This document shows positions 10,128 to 19,053 of a stretch of DNA of 64,000 nt, piece by piece. The stretch's first letter is position 1. Each line of letters opens with the position of its first letter. The stretch is from Staphylococcus nepalensis (GTDB taxonomy: Bacteria; Bacillota; Bacilli; Staphylococcales; Staphylococcaceae). The position numbers and the translations under genes were made by a program. Location of the stretch: positions 62,001 to 126,000 of the forward strand of contig NZ_BMCF01000008.1 of the NCBI RefSeq assembly GCF_014635045.1, in the 5' to 3' direction. A model generated the notes under the pieces. The model saw only the letters and a program-made list of their open reading frames with translations, was not told where the DNA came from and did no database searches.

Positions 10128-10146
10128 GATAATGATTATCATCGCC
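10128..10146 (+). promoter_or_regulatory. Fur box upstream of sstA
   Basis: GATAATGATTATCATCGCC matches 16 of 19 bases of the Fur consensus. It lies 40 bases before the sstA start codon, as expected for an iron-repressed siderophore uptake operon. Confidence 0.85.
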
Positions 10147-10186
10147 AATGAAATATAAAAGTTTATGAAAGGATTATATACTCACT

Positions 10187-11155
10187 ATGAAATTTTTATT
10201 AAATGGTGTGGTCTTATCTATTATTTTATTCATCTTAACTATCCTTTCTTTATTTATCGGTGTAAGTAAGGTGTCGATTACTGATATTTTTCATTTATCC
10301 CAAGAGCAAATTAATATCATTGTATCTAGTAGAATACCTAGAACAGTTAGTATATTAATTTCAGGAAGCACTTTGGCACTTTCGGGTCTCATTATGCAAC
10401 AGATGATGCAAAATAAATTTGTAAGTCCTACGACTGCAGGAACGACCGAATGGGCTAAGTTAGGCATATTGATATCAATGATTTTTTTTCCACAAGAAAA
10501 TATTATCATTAAATTAATATTCGCTGTGATCTTAAGTATTGGTGGAACATTTATATTTGTGAAATTAGTTCAATATATACGTTTTACAGATGTTATTTTT
10601 ATTCCGTTATTAGGTATTATGCTCGGTGGTATTGTGTCTAGTTTTTCAACATTTACAGCGTTAAAAACCAATACAGTTCAAAGTATTGGAAACTGGTTAA
10701 ATGGCAATTTTGCAATCATCACCAGTGGAAGATATGAAATATTATACTTAAGCATCCCATTACTAATTCTTACATACATATTTGCCAATCATTTTACAAT
10801 TGCTGGCATGGGGAAAGATTTTAGCAATAATTTAGGGGTTAATTATGAAAAAATAACTAATATTGGTTTATTTATCACAGCAACGATTACTGCGTTAGTA
10901 GTTGTTACTGTTGGAACTTTACCTTTCTTAGGATTAATAGTTCCGAATATTGTGTCAATTTTTAGAGGAGACCACTTGAAAAACGCATTGCCTCATACGG
11001 CCATGTTAGGCGCTGTTTTTGTTATGTTTTCAGATATAATCGGCAGAATTATAGTATATCCGTACGAAATTAACATCGGATTAACGATAGGTGTATTTGG
11101 CACTATTATTTTCTTGATTTTGCTGATGAAAGGACGACATGATTATGCAAATTAG
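10187..11155 (+). CDS. sstA: Iron-siderophore ABC transporter permease SstA
   Basis: A 322-residue FecCD-family permease with about nine membrane helices. It forms the transmembrane channel with SstB for uptake of iron-catechol (siderophore or catecholamine) complexes. The conserved FecCD motifs are visible, including SGSTLALSGLIMQQMMQNK near residue 60 and the cytoplasmic coupling region GTLPFLGLIVPNIV near 243. It is the first gene of sstABCD, downstream of a Fur box. Its end overlaps the start of sstB by 17 bases. The name rests on order, sequence feel and synteny next to nrdIEF as in S. aureus. Confidence 0.9.
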   Translation: MKFLLNGVVLSIILFILTILSLFIGVSKVSITDIFHLSQEQINIIVSSRIPRTVSILISGSTLALSGLIMQQMMQNKFVSPTTAGTTEWAKLGILISMIFFPQENIIIKLIFAVILSIGGTFIFVKLVQYIRFTDVIFIPLLGIMLGGIVSSFSTFTALKTNTVQSIGNWLNGNFAIITSGRYEILYLSIPLLILTYIFANHFTIAGMGKDFSNNLGVNYEKITNIGLFITATITALVVVTVGTLPFLGLIVPNIVSIFRGDHLKNALPHTAMLGAVFVMFSDIIGRIIVYPYEINIGLTIGVFGTIIFLILLMKGRHDYAN

Positions 11156-12104
11156 CGCTAAGACAAAATTATTTATTTTAATAGCAATAACGCTGTTAGC
11201 AGCTGGACTCTATCTTGTTATAGGTATTGATTTTGATATTTTCCAATATCAATTTTCTAGTCGATTAAGAAAACTTATTCTTATGGTGTTAGTTGGAGGG
11301 GCAATAGCTGCATCAGTAGTTATCTTTCAAGCAATTACCAATAACCGACTGTTAACGCCTTCAATTATGGGGCTGGATGCAGTATATATGTTTGTTAAAG
11401 TTCTAATTGTTTTTGTATTTGGTGTTCAATCAGCTTTAGTAACTAACTTGTATTTGAGCTTTGCGATTACATTAATTGTTATGGTTGCTTTTTCATTATT
11501 ATTATTCCAAGGCATTTTTAGAATAGGAAACGTATCAGTTTATTTTATTTTGCTAGTCGGTGTCATTCTAGGTACTTTCTTTAGAAGCATTACTGGATTT
11601 TTAGAGCTTATCATTAACCCAGAAGATTTTCTAGCAGTCCAAAGTGCTATGTTTGCAAACTTTGATGCTTCTAATAGTAAATTAGTAACATTATGCGGCA
11701 TCATATTAATTATATTGGTGTTCGTTACAGTGATAGCCATACCTTACCTAGATGTGCTTTTATTAGGTAAAGACCAGGCTATTAATTTGGGCATTTCTTA
11801 TAAGCGGTTAACACGGCTATTGCTCATTCTTGTGGCAATATTAGTATCAATTTCTACTGCGCTTGTAGGGCCAATTACATTTTTAGGTTTATTAACAGTA
11901 AACTTAGCACATGAATTGATGAAAACGTATGAACATAAATATATACTGCCTGCAACAATTTGTATTAGTTGGTTAAGTTTATTTATTGCACAAGGTGTCG
12001 TAGAAAATTTATTCGAAGCAACAACGCAAGTAAGTATTATTATTGATTTAGTAGGTGGTTCTTACTTTATCTATTTATTGATAAAAAGGAGACATGCAAA
12101 TTGA
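11139..12104 (+). CDS. sstB: Iron-siderophore ABC transporter permease SstB
   Basis: A 321-residue second FecCD-type permease, partner of SstA. Helices alternate with short loops, and the coupling motif VGPITFLGLLTVNLAHELM is near residue 245. Two ATGs are possible, at 11139 and 11145. AAAGGA lies 4 and 10 bases before them respectively, so the second is also acceptable. The gene overlaps sstA at its start and ends with a TTGA overlap into the TTG start of sstC, a tightly coupled operon. Confidence 0.9.
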   Translation: MIMQISAKTKLFILIAITLLAAGLYLVIGIDFDIFQYQFSSRLRKLILMVLVGGAIAASVVIFQAITNNRLLTPSIMGLDAVYMFVKVLIVFVFGVQSALVTNLYLSFAITLIVMVAFSLLLFQGIFRIGNVSVYFILLVGVILGTFFRSITGFLELIINPEDFLAVQSAMFANFDASNSKLVTLCGIILIILVFVTVIAIPYLDVLLLGKDQAINLGISYKRLTRLLLILVAILVSISTALVGPITFLGLLTVNLAHELMKTYEHKYILPATICISWLSLFIAQGVVENLFEATTQVSIIIDLVGGSYFIYLLIKRRHAN

Positions 12105-12901
12105 TTAGTGTACAAGGTCTTAATAAAACGATTCAAGATAAAGCGATTTTAAAAGAGATAAATGTTGATATAAATAAAGGTCGATTGACCTCTATAATTG
12201 GGCCTAATGGGGCTGGTAAGAGTACACTGCTCTCAGCTATTACGCGACTTATAGATTTTGAAGATGGTGGTATAGAAATAGAGAATAAATCTATTTCAGA
12301 TTATAAAAGTAATGAATTAGCTAAAAAACTATCTATTTTAAAACAATCTAACCATACAGAATTGAATATTACGGTCGAACAATTAGTTAATTTTGGGCGT
12401 TTTCCATACTCAAAAGGACATTTAAAACAAGAGGATAAAGAACAAGTTGAATACGCGTTAGAATTGTTACAGCTTAAAGAAATCAGACATCGCTATTTAA
12501 AAACACTTTCTGGAGGCCAACGCCAACGTGCATATGTTGCGATGACCATAGCCCAAGATACTGATTATATATTGTTAGACGAACCGCTAAACAATTTAGA
12601 TATGAAACATTCAGTTCAAATTATGCAGACGCTACGTCAACTTGCGAAGTCACTGAATAAAACTATTGTTGTAGTAATACATGACATTAACTTTGCCTCA
12701 TGTTATTCAGACGATATCATTGCGCTCAAAGATGGCGAAGTCATTAAAGCGAGTACTAAGGATGATGTGATTCAATGCGACACATTGAGAGAATTATATG
12801 AAATGGAAGTCCAAATCGAACAAATTCGAGGCCAACGTATTTGTATTTATTTCGATGAATTAACAACAGACCAAGAATTATCGTTAGTAGAATCTGTATG
12901 A
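12101..12901 (+). CDS. sstC: Iron-siderophore ABC transporter ATP-binding protein SstC
   Basis: A 266-residue ABC ATPase that powers the SstAB channel. The Walker A motif GPNGAGKST is at residues 34-42, the Q-loop is near 82, the signature LSGGQRQRAYVAM is near 136 and the Walker B ILLDEPLNNLD is near 157, followed by the H-loop VIHDINFAS. The start is TTG at 12101, with AAAAGGAGA about nine bases upstream. It overlaps the sstB stop by four bases. Confidence 0.93.
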   Translation: MISVQGLNKTIQDKAILKEINVDINKGRLTSIIGPNGAGKSTLLSAITRLIDFEDGGIEIENKSISDYKSNELAKKLSILKQSNHTELNITVEQLVNFGRFPYSKGHLKQEDKEQVEYALELLQLKEIRHRYLKTLSGGQRQRAYVAMTIAQDTDYILLDEPLNNLDMKHSVQIMQTLRQLAKSLNKTIVVVIHDINFASCYSDDIIALKDGEVIKASTKDDVIQCDTLRELYEMEVQIEQIRGQRICIYFDELTTDQELSLVESV

Positions 12902-13009
12902 TGTACAAATAGATATATTCATTGAAAGGAGTGATGCACCTGTAACGTTGTTTAACTTTTTAGGTGTATAAAAGGGACAAACCATTAGGATTTCAGGAGG
13001 AGTAAGCAC

Positions 13010-14059
13010 ATGAAAAAATTTGCTTTATTGTTAGTAGTAGGATTAATGTTTTTATTAGTAGCATGTAGTAATGGTGGATCAGATGATAAAAAATCATCAG
13101 ATACTAAATCAGATAATGAAGATTCAAATAAAACTGTAAAAATTGAAAATAAATATCAAGCGAGTGGGGAAAAGCGTGACGGTAGTGACGCTAAAGAAGT
13201 TAAAGAAACAGTTGAAGTACCTACAAACCCTAAAAATGCAGTTGTATTTGACTATGGTACATTAGATACATTAAAAGAATTGGGTGTCGAAGATAAAGTT
13301 AAAGCAGTTCCTAAAGGTGAAGGAAATAAATCACTACCTGATTTCTTAAGTGATTTTAAAGACGAAAAATACTTAAACACTGGTAGCCTGAAAGAAGTTA
13401 ATTTTGATAAAGTTGCAGAAGCTAAACCAGAAGTTATCTTCATATCTGGACGTACAGCAAATCAAAAAAATCTTGATGAATTTAAAAAAGCAGCTCCTGA
13501 TGCAAAAGTAGTATACATGGGCGCTGACGATAAAGATGAAGTGAAATCATTAAAAGACAATGCTGAAAAATTAGGTGAAATTTATCAAAAAGAAGATAAA
13601 GTTAAATCTATAAATAAAAAATTAGATGACAAAATTTCAAGCATCAAAGATAAAACTAAAGACTTAAAAGACGAAAAAGCAATGTTCTTATTAGTTAATG
13701 AAGGTGAACTATCTACATTCGGATCTGGTGAACGTTTTGGTGCAATGATTTTTGATACAATGGGCTTCACAGCAGCTGATGACAATATCAAAAATAGTAA
13801 ACATGGGCAAAACGTGACAAACGAATATATTTCAGAGAAAAATCCAAATATTATCTTTGCTATGGACCGTGGACAAGCCATTGGTGGTAAGTCAACTGCT
13901 AAACAAGCGTTAAGTAACGATGTTATTCAAAACGTTGATGCAATTAAAAATGACAAAGTTTATGAATTAGATCCAAAACTTTGGTACTTTGCAAGTGGTT
14001 CAACGACTACAGCAATCAAACAAATTGACGAAGTAGAAAAAGCATTAGATAAAAAATAA
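13010..14059 (+). CDS. sstD: Iron-siderophore-binding lipoprotein SstD
   Basis: A 349-residue substrate-binding lipoprotein. The signal peptide MKKFALLLVVGLMFLLVAC ends in the lipobox LVAC, so it is lipidated at Cys19 and anchored outside the membrane. A lysine/aspartate/serine-rich linker follows, then a periplasmic-binding-protein fold of the FhuD/CeuE class (VFDYGTLDTLKELGV, FISGRTANQKNLDEF). It captures iron-catechol ligands and hands them to SstAB. A strong GGAGGAG site precedes the ATG, and a terminator follows at 14099. Confidence 0.93.
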   Translation: MKKFALLLVVGLMFLLVACSNGGSDDKKSSDTKSDNEDSNKTVKIENKYQASGEKRDGSDAKEVKETVEVPTNPKNAVVFDYGTLDTLKELGVEDKVKAVPKGEGNKSLPDFLSDFKDEKYLNTGSLKEVNFDKVAEAKPEVIFISGRTANQKNLDEFKKAAPDAKVVYMGADDKDEVKSLKDNAEKLGEIYQKEDKVKSINKKLDDKISSIKDKTKDLKDEKAMFLLVNEGELSTFGSGERFGAMIFDTMGFTAADDNIKNSKHGQNVTNEYISEKNPNIIFAMDRGQAIGGKSTAKQALSNDVIQNVDAIKNDKVYELDPKLWYFASGSTTTAIKQIDEVEKALDKK

Positions 14060-14098
14060 AATAGACATTAAGTGGGGACTGTCTAAAGTATGACTTTT

Positions 14099-14150
14099 TA
14101 AAAGCAGCAGTGAAGAATCGATAAATATGATTTTTCACTGCTGCTTTTTT
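14099..14150 (+). terminator. Terminator after sstD
   Basis: AAAAGCAGCAGTGAA pairs with TTCACTGCTGCTTTTTT, ending in a T-run on the plus strand. Confidence 0.9.
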
Positions 14151-14435
14151 ACGCATTAACAAGGGGGGAGGATGAAGTTATAGCTGGCATATGTTTATAA
14201 AAATTCAAAATGGGCTCAAAATTAGCTTCTAAGTTGCATATAATATGCGTATGCGTTAACCAAGTCAGAAAAAGCATTTATATTAAATGTTTCATTATTC
14301 GTTCTCAATAATTAAGAGCATAAATACTTATTGGAAAATTTGATAGCTTTACTAACTTTCTAGTTGAGCAGTTCGATAATAAAATAATGTGAAAACTTGT
14401 ATAATGAATTAAAATACGAGAAAGGTAGGATGTCA

Positions 14436-14759
14436 ATGATTTTAGATAATGTAAACCCAAATGATTTGTTTCCAACAGAGAAGAAAGGGCCAAGCGTGTT
14501 AGGTACAATTGAATACTCAGTACAAGGTACTTCTGAATTTGAAGGGGCATTTATAGCTACCAATGAGCGAATTATTCTAAATGTGGATATGAATGGAGAA
14601 TTTTATTATAGAAATATTGGATATGATGAAGTAGAAAATATTACATATGAAGATGGCCAAATTCATTTCACATTTAACATCGGTCTTATGCCAATGAAAG
14701 CGATACAAAAGGGCGATGCTGAGGCGTTCGTACAATATGTTAATGATAAAATAGAATAG
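14436..14759 (+). CDS. Small bacterial PH-domain-like protein
   Basis: About 107 residues from the ATG at 14436. An ATG two codons earlier and a longer open frame from 14397 also exist, but AAAGGTAGG is best spaced for 14436. The pattern FIATNERIILNVDMNGEF...IGYDEVENITYE is the two-sheet core of bacterial PH-like (YokE/bPH) domains. No signal peptide or membrane segment is present, so it is cytoplasmic. A TATAAT at 14400-14405 could be its -10 box. Function unknown. The preceding 370 bases hold only the sstD terminator and this promoter. Confidence 0.75.
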   Translation: MILDNVNPNDLFPTEKKGPSVLGTIEYSVQGTSEFEGAFIATNERIILNVDMNGEFYYRNIGYDEVENITYEDGQIHFTFNIGLMPMKAIQKGDAEAFVQYVNDKIE

Positions 14760-14837
14760 ATATTTGACTAGAATATCTGAGGCAAATTAAATCGTTTATG
14801 CAACATTTAAAGCCAAATGTTTAAAGTTTAAAATAAA

Positions 14838-14892
14838 TAAAAAAGCGCAGACAGAAACCTAATTTTTAAATTGGGTCTTGTTGCGCTATTAT
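14838..14892. terminator. Bidirectional terminator between the PH-like and CHY zinc-finger genes
   Basis: AGCGCA...AGAAACC pairs with GGGTCTTGTTGCGCT. The minus strand has the stronger T-run (GCGCTTTTTTATT), so it best serves the murB-CHY transcript, and it may also stop the PH-like gene. Confidence 0.75.
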
Positions 14893-15024
14893 TAAAAGGT
14901 AACGAGTAACAGAATACAAAAGCCCAAGCGCTTGATTGTATACAAATTACTAATTGTATCTGACGATAGCATGGGCACACCTGGGGCATTCATTTGTGTT
15001 CCAGATTTTTTATTTTGTCATTAT

Positions 15025-15342
15025 TTATATTTCAAAATAAGTACTGTAATGGTATTTACATCGATTATTGAAATGCGCATCACAGTTTGGGCACGCTTCA
15101 ATAAGCATATATTCATTGATTGTCATCTCGTATTTGCATACACCACATAAAATAGCCTTCGTATCAAATTCATCAGCAGACCATCTTTTTATCGCGTGAG
15201 ATACATCTTCATTATGACATTTGTAGCATGGATAATACTTATCACAGCACTTGAATTTGATAGCAATAATATCTAAAGGCGTGTGATAGTGTGTACAACG
15301 AGTTTCATTATCTATAGTCGCACCGTAAATTTTGGGTATCAT
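15025..15342 (-). CDS. CHY-type zinc-finger protein
   Basis: About 105 residues from the ATG at 15342, which has AGGAG upstream. The longer frame to 15378 would overlap murB without a ribosome site. The sequence is full of paired Cys and His: RCTHYHTPLD, KFKCCDKYYPCYKCHNEDVSH, then CGVCKYE and CPNCDAHFN. This is the CHY zinc-finger layout and should bind two or three zinc ions. Bacterial members have no settled function. It follows murB by 13 bases and is likely co-transcribed with it. Confidence 0.85.
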   Translation of the reverse strand: MIPKIYGATIDNETRCTHYHTPLDIIAIKFKCCDKYYPCYKCHNEDVSHAIKRWSADEFDTKAILCGVCKYEMTINEYMLIEACPNCDAHFNNRCKYHYSTYFEI

Positions 15343-15355
15343 TGACCTGCTCCTA

Positions 15356-16276
15356 TCAATCTGTTGGATGTTCACCAATAATTCTTACTTCAGGGTGAAG
15401 TTCAACATCAAATTTTTCTTTAACTGTCTTTTGCACGTAGTGAATTAAATCTTCATAGTCAGTTGCTGTGCCCTTACCCACATTTACCATAAAGCCAGCA
15501 TGTTTCTTTGATACTTCAACGCCACCTATACGATAGCCTTGTAAATTTGAATCTTGTATCAATTTCCCAGCAAAGTGACCTGGTGGTCGTTGGAAGACAC
15601 TGCCACAAGATGGGTATTCTAAAGGTTGTTTAGATTCTCTTCTTTCCGTTAAATCGTCCATTTTTGCTTGAATCTCTTTTTTAACGCCAGGCGCTAACGT
15701 AAATGCAGCTTCTAATACCACTAAGTGCGCTTTCTGAACGATACTATTTCGGTAATCTAATTCAAGTTCCTTATTGGTAAGTGTAATTAAATCACCTTTG
15801 TTATTAACACATAGTGCATAATCAATACAATCCTTGACTTCGCCGCCATATGCGCCTGCGTTCATAAATACAGCGCCGCCTATAGAGCCTGGAATACCAC
15901 ATGCAAACTCTAAACCAGTGAGCGCATAATCGCGTGCAGTACGGGATACGTCAATAATCGCAGCGCCACTACCTGAGATAATCGCATCGTCAGATACATC
16001 GATATAATCTAGCTGAAGCAAACTAATTACAATACCTCTGATGCCACCTTCACGTATAATGATATTTGATCCATTGCCTAAATAAGTAATAGGAATATCA
16101 TTTGTGTATGCAAAGTGAACTATGGCTTGAACATGTTCATTTTGAGTTGGAGATAAATAATAGTCAGCTTGTCCTCCTGTTTCTGTGTATGTATAACGTT
16201 TTAGAGGTTCATCTACTTTTATAATTTCTTTTGGGACAATCGATTCTAATTCTTTTAAGATGTCATCTTTATGCAA
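15356..16276 (-). CDS. murB: UDP-N-acetylenolpyruvoylglucosamine reductase MurB
   Basis: A 306-residue FAD enzyme that reduces enolpyruvyl-UDP-GlcNAc to UDP-N-acetylmuramate, the second committed step of peptidoglycan synthesis in the cytoplasm. FAD-binding landmarks are [15 protein letters not shown] near residue 62 and [19 protein letters not shown] near 125. The catalytic serine lies in [12 protein letters not shown] near 224, and the C-terminal glutamate in HPEVRIIGE. Length and C-terminus fit the type IIb MurB of Gram-positives. The downstream gene is the CHY zinc-finger protein. Confidence 0.96.
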   Translation of the reverse strand: MHKDDILKELESIVPKEIIKVDEPLKRYTYTETGGQADYYLSPTQNEHVQAIVHFAYTNDIPITYLGNGSNIIIREGGIRGIVISLLQLDYIDVSDDAIISGSGAAIIDVSRTARDYALTGLEFACGIPGSIGGAVFMNAGAYGGEVKDCIDYALCVNNKGDLITLTNKELELDYRNSIVQKAHLVVLEAAFTLAPGVKKEIQAKMDDLTERRESKQPLEYPSCGSVFQRPPGHFAGKLIQDSNLQGYRIGGVEVSKKHAGFMVNVGKGTATDYEDLIHYVQKTVKEKFDVELHPEVRIIGEHPTD

Positions 16277-16567
16277 TTATAGAACATCCTTTCCTGTTGA
16301 ATTCATTTATATATTATACCAATGATTTACCATATTTGTTAAATAGTATAAAGGATAATTTGAAATATTTATTTTGAAAGTTAATAAGGTGACTTACGAT
16401 TTAAGTTATAAATAATTATTTTTGGTTTCTAGGTCATTCATTGTTTAGCTGCCGTAACAATTGGTTAAAAAGCGCTTGTTTTGATTTTTATAAATACGTA
16501 TTTGTAATACATCATTGGCTAAAGAATATTTTTGTTCACCAAAATGTGTTGCTAAAGATGGGTTGGC

Positions 16568-16957
16568 TTATAGAAAATCATTTGTTTTTAAATAATCATC
16601 ATAAAGATTTGAGTGTTTTTGAATAATATGTAACCGTACGGTTTGTTTTAAGTCAATTAAATTATTAAATTTAGCCATGATTACTTTTTTATTATATGGA
16701 TGATGTAGCCTATAAAACCCTTCATAAATCAAGCGTTTTTCACCTAAAGAAGTAATGTCATGTAAATGATTGACACCGGCTAAAATATCTAAAATAGGCT
16801 CTGTTGGATAATTGAAATGGCTCGTCTCACCTATGTGATGCGTTGATCGGATTGGCGTATCTAACAGATTAAATAACTTATGGCTTAGCGCCTCATATTG
16901 TTTTATAAAATTTTGCTGAACATCGTCTTTGATAAAAGGTTGAACGTCAGAATGCAT
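16568..16957 (-). CDS. GrpB-like (UPF0157) nucleotidyltransferase-fold protein
   Basis: 129 residues from the ATG at 16957, which has AAAGGAG 12 bases upstream; the longer frame to 17026 lacks a ribosome site. STHHIGETSHF...PILDILAGV resembles the GrpB-family core in which a conserved aspartate-containing strand follows a short substrate loop. Most family members are about 170 residues and have an IGSTSV-PG motif, so this one is short and divergent. Function unknown. It is divergent from the EMYY lipoprotein gene, and their promoters share about 130 bases. Confidence 0.6.
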   Translation of the reverse strand: MHSDVQPFIKDDVQQNFIKQYEALSHKLFNLLDTPIRSTHHIGETSHFNYPTEPILDILAGVNHLHDITSLGEKRLIYEGFYRLHHPYNKKVIMAKFNNLIDLKQTVRLHIIQKHSNLYDDYLKTNDFL

Positions 16958-17084
16958 TGAATTAAAACACTCCTTTAAATATGAATATTTAATTGTTAAA
17001 CTGTAAATTCTGAAATAATATATCATATATTATTTTCAAGTCAAATAAGTTTCTGTATAATACAAAATGATAAGGAGTGCAGAA

Positions 17085-17975
17085 ATGAAAAAAATAATAT
17101 GCTTTATTTTATTAGTGTGTGTTTCTGTAGTACTTGTAGCTTGCGGACGCGAAGGTGCAAATGAATTTAAAGATTTTGATAGCACGCTAAGCGATGTGAA
17201 TAACAAAGAAAAAGCGTTCAATAAAACAATGGATTCAATTGATTTGAGCTATATCGATGATTTAAGTAAAACAGATATGACGGATAAAAACAAAAAAGAA
17301 TTCAATCAATTACAAAACAAGTTAAATAGCAAGTTAATGCCTAAACTTGAGGCTTATGATAAAGCTGCTAAAAAGTTACCAGCAGAATCAGAAGAAACTA
17401 AAGAATTAAAAGCTGAATACTTAGAAGCGGTTAAAAAGAAAAAAGACGCAATTAATGAAGTTAAAAACTTTGTAGATTTATATAATCAATCAGTTAAAGC
17501 GAATGAAGATATATTAGATTATACAAAACTCTTTGAGAAAAACAGATCACAAGTAGAAGATAATATGGAAAAAGCTAATAATGCTGGTGAAAATGTAAAA
17601 GATTTTAAACATAAATTAGAACAGAATAATAGAGATTTGAAACTTACTGCAGAAAAACAATCCAATATGATGGATGCTAAAGCAGAAAAGAAAACAATAG
17701 AGACACAAATTATGCCGCTCATAAATAAACAAATTAAAGATTTAAACAAGGCAGAGATTACAGATGGCTATGTCAACGATGCACGTAAAAATACGATTGA
17801 AATGTACTATAGTCTACAAAATTATTATGAAACTAGAGAAGAGACAATTGAAATTGGTGAATCATTGGCTAAAATCGACATCAATAAATTACCTCAAGAA
17901 AGCAAAGATTTGGAGCCATATGATAAGAAGTTTAATGAGAAATATGCCGATATAAAAGATAAATATCAAAAATAA
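17085..17975 (+). CDS. EMYY-motif lipoprotein
   Basis: 296 residues from the ATG at 17085 (AAGGAG upstream, TATAAT at 17056-17061). The signal peptide ends in LVAC, so the protein is a membrane-anchored lipoprotein. The mature part is highly charged and helical with long coiled-coil stretches, and carries IEMYYSLQNYYETREETIE near residue 245, the motif after which staphylococcal EMYY lipoproteins are named. No catalytic residues are evident and the role is unknown. A structural or spacer role at the cell surface is only a guess. Confidence 0.85.
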   Translation: MKKIICFILLVCVSVVLVACGREGANEFKDFDSTLSDVNNKEKAFNKTMDSIDLSYIDDLSKTDMTDKNKKEFNQLQNKLNSKLMPKLEAYDKAAKKLPAESEETKELKAEYLEAVKKKKDAINEVKNFVDLYNQSVKANEDILDYTKLFEKNRSQVEDNMEKANNAGENVKDFKHKLEQNNRDLKLTAEKQSNMMDAKAEKKTIETQIMPLINKQIKDLNKAEITDGYVNDARKNTIEMYYSLQNYYETREETIEIGESLAKIDINKLPQESKDLEPYDKKFNEKYADIKDKYQK

Positions 17976-18125
17976 ATGATCTAGTTAAGTCATAAGATTT
18001 AGAATAAACTGTTAACAATAAAAAGGTATTTGTGTATAATTGAAAACAATGATATGTGAATATCGTTGGAATTTCACACTTTTAGAAACGATATGGTGTG
18101 TTAAATATTTTTAGAGGTGAATAGA

Positions 18126-18436
18126 ATGGCTATAAAGCTGAGTTCGATTGACCAGTTTGAGCAAGTTTTAAAAGAAAATAATTATGTGTTTGTGTTGAAA
18201 CATGCCCGATTTCAGCAAACGCGATGGATCAATTCAACAAATTTTTATATGAAAGAGATATGGATGGCTATTATTTAATTGTACAACAAGAAAGAGATTT
18301 ATCAGATTACATTGAAGAAAAAACAAAAGTGAAGCATGAATCGCCACAAGCATTTTATTTTGTGAAGGGACAAGCGATTTGGAATGCTGATCACGATCAT
18401 ATTAATGTCAAATCTTTAGCAGATGCTGAAGAATAA
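18126..18436 (+). pseudogene. BrxC/YtxJ-like monothiol bacilliredoxin, frameshifted
   Basis: The ATG at 18126 has a good AGAGGTGA site and encodes MAIKLSSIDQFEQVLKENN, then runs out of the family sequence after VFVLKH and stops at 18278. The sequence resumes one frame over: ETCPISANAMDQFNKFLYER and on to the stop at 18436. TCPIS is the active-site motif of the BrxC (YtxJ) bacilliredoxins, which remove bacillithiol from oxidised proteins. From memory the S. aureus homologue reads VLKHSETCPIS here. The junction TTGAAACATGC fits loss of 10 bases between two GAAACAT copies. As it stands no full-length protein is made; a restart at the ATG at 18224 would lack the active cysteine. Confidence 0.8.
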
Positions 18437-18454
18437 AAAATAAATACGTTAAAA

Positions 18455-18507
18455 TGAAACGCTTGTTGGACTCTAATTAACATTGAGAAGTTTAACAAGC
18501 GTTTCTT
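18455..18507 (+). terminator. Terminator after the bacilliredoxin pseudogene
   Basis: GAAACGCTTGTTGGA pairs with TTAACAAGCGTTTC, followed by TTATAATG. The stem is strong but the T-tail is short. Confidence 0.7.
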
Positions 18508-19053
18508 ATAATGTGAAAAAAAGTCTTAGGACATGTATAATAAGTAGTTGAATTAGTAAAAAAGTTTAGGAACAGTGCGTTCAATTTTATATATGATTAT
18601 TTTACTAAATAAACATGTAATATATCATATACACTCGCTATGCCTAAAACCATACTAGAAATCGTGATGGTTTATAAGTTGTGTGGAGAATAGTTTGATA
18701 AAATCAATTGCATGTTTTGAGTAATTTTCATCATATCAACTACTGATATGGTGTGGTTTAGATGTTATCTCGAATCCCTACGATTAGAATAATGAGGTGC
18801 GTATTTTTTATAAAAAATGCACATGGATGAAAGAGAGTGTTTTCAAAAAAAGACTATAGTCTAGCCTGATTGAAAATCTATCTAACTTTGAAGCGTAAAA
18901 TAATAAAAATTGGATTAAAATGTACCAAGTATTTGAAATTCAACAATATAATGATAAAAGTAAGATTTAGTTAATTATACTACATAAAGTCTAAATACAT
19001 TATATTAAAATAAAATACAGTTAACGATGTATATTAATATTAGAGGTGACAAA
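18508..19053. other. AT-rich intergenic region before glycerate kinase
   Basis: About 545 bases with no credible frame. It contains a hairpin near 18796-18822 (GTGCGTATTTTTT / AAAAAATGCAC) and a short palindrome AGACTATAGTCT near 18853. I cannot assign either. Confidence 0.5.

Noticed and set aside
14932..15150. A plus-strand frame opposite the CHY zinc-finger gene
   Set aside because: It lies antisense to a well-supported gene with a ribosome site and lacks its own.
16441..16626. A 61-codon plus-strand frame overlapping the end of the GrpB-like gene
   Set aside because: No ribosome site, no family, and it is partly antisense to the GrpB-like gene.
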